In this document: positions 62,249 through 64,000 of the stretch, piece after piece
How positions within the stretch are numbered: the stretch's first letter is position 1
Layout: each line of letters starts with the position of its first letter
NCBI GenBank assembly: GCA_018062405.1
Contig: JAGOSF010000004.1
Location: 62,001-126,000 of the forward strand
DNA from: Candidatus Babeliales bacterium
GTDB lineage: Bacteria > Babelota > Babeliae > Babelales > Chromulinivoraceae
Direction of reading: 5' to 3'
DNA: 64,000 bases
The notes under the pieces: generated by a model
What the model was told of the DNA's origin: nothing
Seen by the model: only the letters and a program-made list of their open reading frames with translations
The model's database searches: none
Position numbers and translations under genes: made by a program

Positions 62249-62716
62249 ATGACTAATATTTATGGTAACAGTCCTTTGCATGATGCTGCTTTTGCAGGCA
62301 ATGTTGAATTAGTTAAGCAACTGATCGGGGCAGGAGAAGATTTAAACATCTTAAATAAAGATGATGAAACTCCATTGCATTTGGCTGTGATTAGAAATCA
62401 AACTCAGTGTGTAAAATTGTTGGTTGGCGCTGGGGCTAATGTTAATGTTGAAAACAAATATGGCAATACACCGTTACACAATGCTGCAGGTACTGGCAAT
62501 CCAGCGATTTTACAAATTGTCATTGATGCAAACGCTCGTGTTAATGTGCAAAACTGTAAAGGTATGTCGCCTTTACACGTTGCTGCAAAAAAAGGGTTTG
62601 ATAAAATTATACCTTCTTTGATTCATCATGGAGCTGATGTTCAACTGCAAAACAGTGCTGGACAAAGAGCTTTTGATCTTGCAACAACAGAAGAAATGAA
62701 AACCTGGCTTTTATAA
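62249..62716 (+). CDS. Ankyrin-repeat protein (155 aa, four to five repeats)
   Basis: Almost entirely ankyrin: IYGNSPLHDAAFAGNVELVK, KDDETPLHLAVIRNQTQCVK, NKYGNTPLHNAAGTGNPAIL, CKGMSPLHVAAKKGFDKII. No signal peptide. It begins 7 bases after the preceding ankyrin gene and resembles a split or duplicated piece of it. Both lack export signals, unlike the ankyrin proteins at 31938, 56290 and 59021. Confidence 0.85.
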   Translation: MTNIYGNSPLHDAAFAGNVELVKQLIGAGEDLNILNKDDETPLHLAVIRNQTQCVKLLVGAGANVNVENKYGNTPLHNAAGTGNPAILQIVIDANARVNVQNCKGMSPLHVAAKKGFDKIIPSLIHHGADVQLQNSAGQRAFDLATTEEMKTWLL

Positions 62717-62724
62717 AATAAAAA

Positions 62725-62747
62725 GCGGCAGATAAAATATCTACCGC
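62725..62747 (-). terminator. Hairpin downstream of the ankyrin pair
   Basis: GCGG-C-AGATA and TATCT-A-CCGC around an AAA loop. The T-run (TTTTTATTTTA) lies on the minus-strand side, while on the plus strand A-rich sequence follows. It would therefore work best for minus-strand transcripts. Confidence 0.45.
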
Positions 62748-62954
62748 CAAAAAAGGAGCTTGTTTTTAATTTAATAAAGTAAAGATTAAACTGATTGAGA
62801 TTGCTGATATGGTGCTCTCAGTCAGTTTTTCTTTTTGATTAAAATTTGAATAACTCTTATTACTCTATAAAAAATAATGATGTTATTGCAATAGAAGGTT
62901 AAATATTTTAAAATGAAAGCATAATTTTTGTATTGGAAGTAAAAGAAAGTTGTC

Positions 62955-63860
62955 ATGAAAGATTTATACTACAAATTCGAACAATATTTAATGACAGAAA
63001 AGCGAGTTGCTTCAAACACAATGCAAGCTTATCAATCTGATCTTGAACAATCTATTAATTTTTTTAAGGCTCAAGGCTGCACAAGCTTTAAGGATGTTAC
63101 TGCAGAGCATGTTAAAGAATTTTTATACCATTTACGCATGACATTAAAAGTTTCTGCTCGATCATCTTCGAGAAAACTATCGTCATTAAAATCACTGTGT
63201 AAATATGCACAAAAATATCACGGACTCCATGACTTTACGTTTAATGTTGCATTTCCAAAATTAGAAAAAAAATTACCCAAATTTTTAACGCAAGACCAAA
63301 TTCTTCATCTTTTTGCAACTGCACAAAAAGATACAACACCAGCTGGCCATCGCAATCACACGATGATAGCGCTTGCCTATGTTTGTGGTGTTCGTGTGAG
63401 CGAATTGGTCGAACTGACCAGATCAAATGTTAATTTTCATGATCGATTAATTCATATTTCCGGAAAAGGTGGTAAGCAAAGAATTATTCCACTTCCAGAA
63501 CCGATGGTTGAAAAATTGTATGATTATCTACAAAGGTCACAACCATATCTTTTTAAAAATATAAAAATAGATTCTGATTTTTTATTCCCAACTTTGTATG
63601 CTGACCAGATTAAGCCAATGACTCGTCAAAGTTTTTGGGGGATTTTAAAAGATGTTGTTGAGCAAGCTGGTTTATCATCAACCATCTCTCCGCATGTTTT
63701 GCGGCATTCGATAGCAACACATTTATTAAAAGAAGGAGCAAACTTACGCTTGCTCCAAATGGCTCTTGGTCATGAACAGTTAGAAACTGTTCAGGTTTAT
63801 ACTCATATCGAAGTTTCTCATCTTCGTAAATTATACGATGAAAAACATGCTCGAGCGTAG
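62955..63860 (+). CDS. Tyrosine recombinase XerC/XerD family
   Basis: 301 residues. N-terminal SAM-like core-binding domain (FEQYLMTEKRVASNTMQAYQ). C-terminal catalytic domain with all residues present: Arg in VCGVRVSELVELTR, Lys in ISGKGGKQRIIPLP, H-x-x-R in HVLRHSIATHLLKEG, His in MALGHEQLETV and the Tyr nucleophile in VYTHI. Length and sequence fit the chromosome-dimer-resolving Xer enzymes rather than a phage integrase. Whether it acts with a partner cannot be seen. Confidence 0.92.
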   Translation: MKDLYYKFEQYLMTEKRVASNTMQAYQSDLEQSINFFKAQGCTSFKDVTAEHVKEFLYHLRMTLKVSARSSSRKLSSLKSLCKYAQKYHGLHDFTFNVAFPKLEKKLPKFLTQDQILHLFATAQKDTTPAGHRNHTMIALAYVCGVRVSELVELTRSNVNFHDRLIHISGKGGKQRIIPLPEPMVEKLYDYLQRSQPYLFKNIKIDSDFLFPTLYADQIKPMTRQSFWGILKDVVEQAGLSSTISPHVLRHSIATHLLKEGANLRLLQMALGHEQLETVQVYTHIEVSHLRKLYDEKHARA

Positions 63861-63869
63861 TTTGTTATT

Positions 63870-64000
63870 TTATAATGAACAATCTTCGCCGTTATTTGCA
63901 ATAACTGCATTTGAGTTTGTTGCTGATTTTTTTAATCGAAATGAACCGGATGGTAATTTTCCTTGTTGTTCTACTACGTGTGCATAAACAGAACTTTTGT
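63870..64000 (-). CDS. 3' end of an unidentified minus-strand gene, cut by the window edge
   Basis: The minus-strand frame is open from base 64000 to a TAA at 63870-63872 (43 codons): VYAHVVEQQGKLPSGSF, then RLKKSATNSNAVIANNGED. The stop is 9 bases from the Xer stop, a typical convergent spacing. Too short to identify. Confidence 0.45.
   Translation of the reverse strand, partial: KSSVYAHVVEQQGKLPSGSFRLKKSATNSNAVIANNGEDCSL

Noticed and set aside
1-64000. CRISPR array
   Set aside because: I found no regularly spaced identical repeats; the repeats present are protein-coding low-complexity or single duplications.

Overview
The window is AT-rich and densely coded. It looks like a host-associated bacterium with a reduced genome. 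The most likely group is the Dependentiae (TM6/Babeliae), which live in protists. That placement is inference from three things: many small secreted proteins of unknown family, several ankyrin-repeat proteins, and eukaryote-like domains (a secreted SET-domain protein, a secreted GNAT) beside a conserved bacterial core. No rRNA is present to confirm it.

Layout. 1-2.6 kb: cell-wall and ribosome genes (murF, rsmH, spoVG) and a tRNA-Gln. 2.7-9.4 kb: secreted SET protein, maf with a decayed second copy of its 3' end, small secreted proteins, a DEAD-box helicase with a Tyr/Ser-rich N-terminus, and an HspR-like regulator. 9.4-13.9 kb: two large secreted proteins. 14-18.5 kb: a polymorphic-toxin locus, with one complete toxin gene and two paralogous candidate immunity genes. 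It is followed by a partial duplicate carrying a different toxin C-terminus and immunity gene but no usable start. 18.5-24.5 kb: secreted proteins, MscS-like channel, ychF, cupin, ankyrin protein. 24.6-25.7 kb: a scar of three broken genes (Rpn-like, IS5-type transposase, HINT). 25.9-31.3 kb: a secreted MEMO/AMMECR1 fusion, then an EndoU-type toxin and candidate immunity gene between 81-bp direct repeats. 31.4-36.1 kb: secreted and ankyrin proteins, fragments of tag and dnaK, and a two-gene secreted cassette. 36.2-44.7 kb: dnaK, GNAT, flippase, CarD-like regulator, two secreted proteins, miaA. 44.8-52.8 kb: a housekeeping run (SPOR protein, PpiD-like, recA, infC-rpmI-rplT, zapB/zapA-like, rny, ymdB). 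52.8-64 kb: small secreted proteins, two EamA transporters, ankyrin proteins, proS and a Xer recombinase.

The main discovery-level signal is a recurring arrangement. Secreted-protein or toxin cassettes sit immediately downstream of conserved genes, and a second copy of that gene's 3' end (or terminator) lies on the far side of the cassette. It is seen at maf (old, frameshifted), dnaK (a few mismatches plus one deletion), the CarD-like gene (terminator duplicated) and MEMO/AMMECR1 (80 of 81 bases identical). The toxin locus at 14-18 kb is a related duplication that creates a silent alternative C-terminus. Together these suggest repeated one-sided recombination that accretes effector and toxin cassettes at gene 3' ends. 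All family assignments come from motif recognition; no database search was possible.
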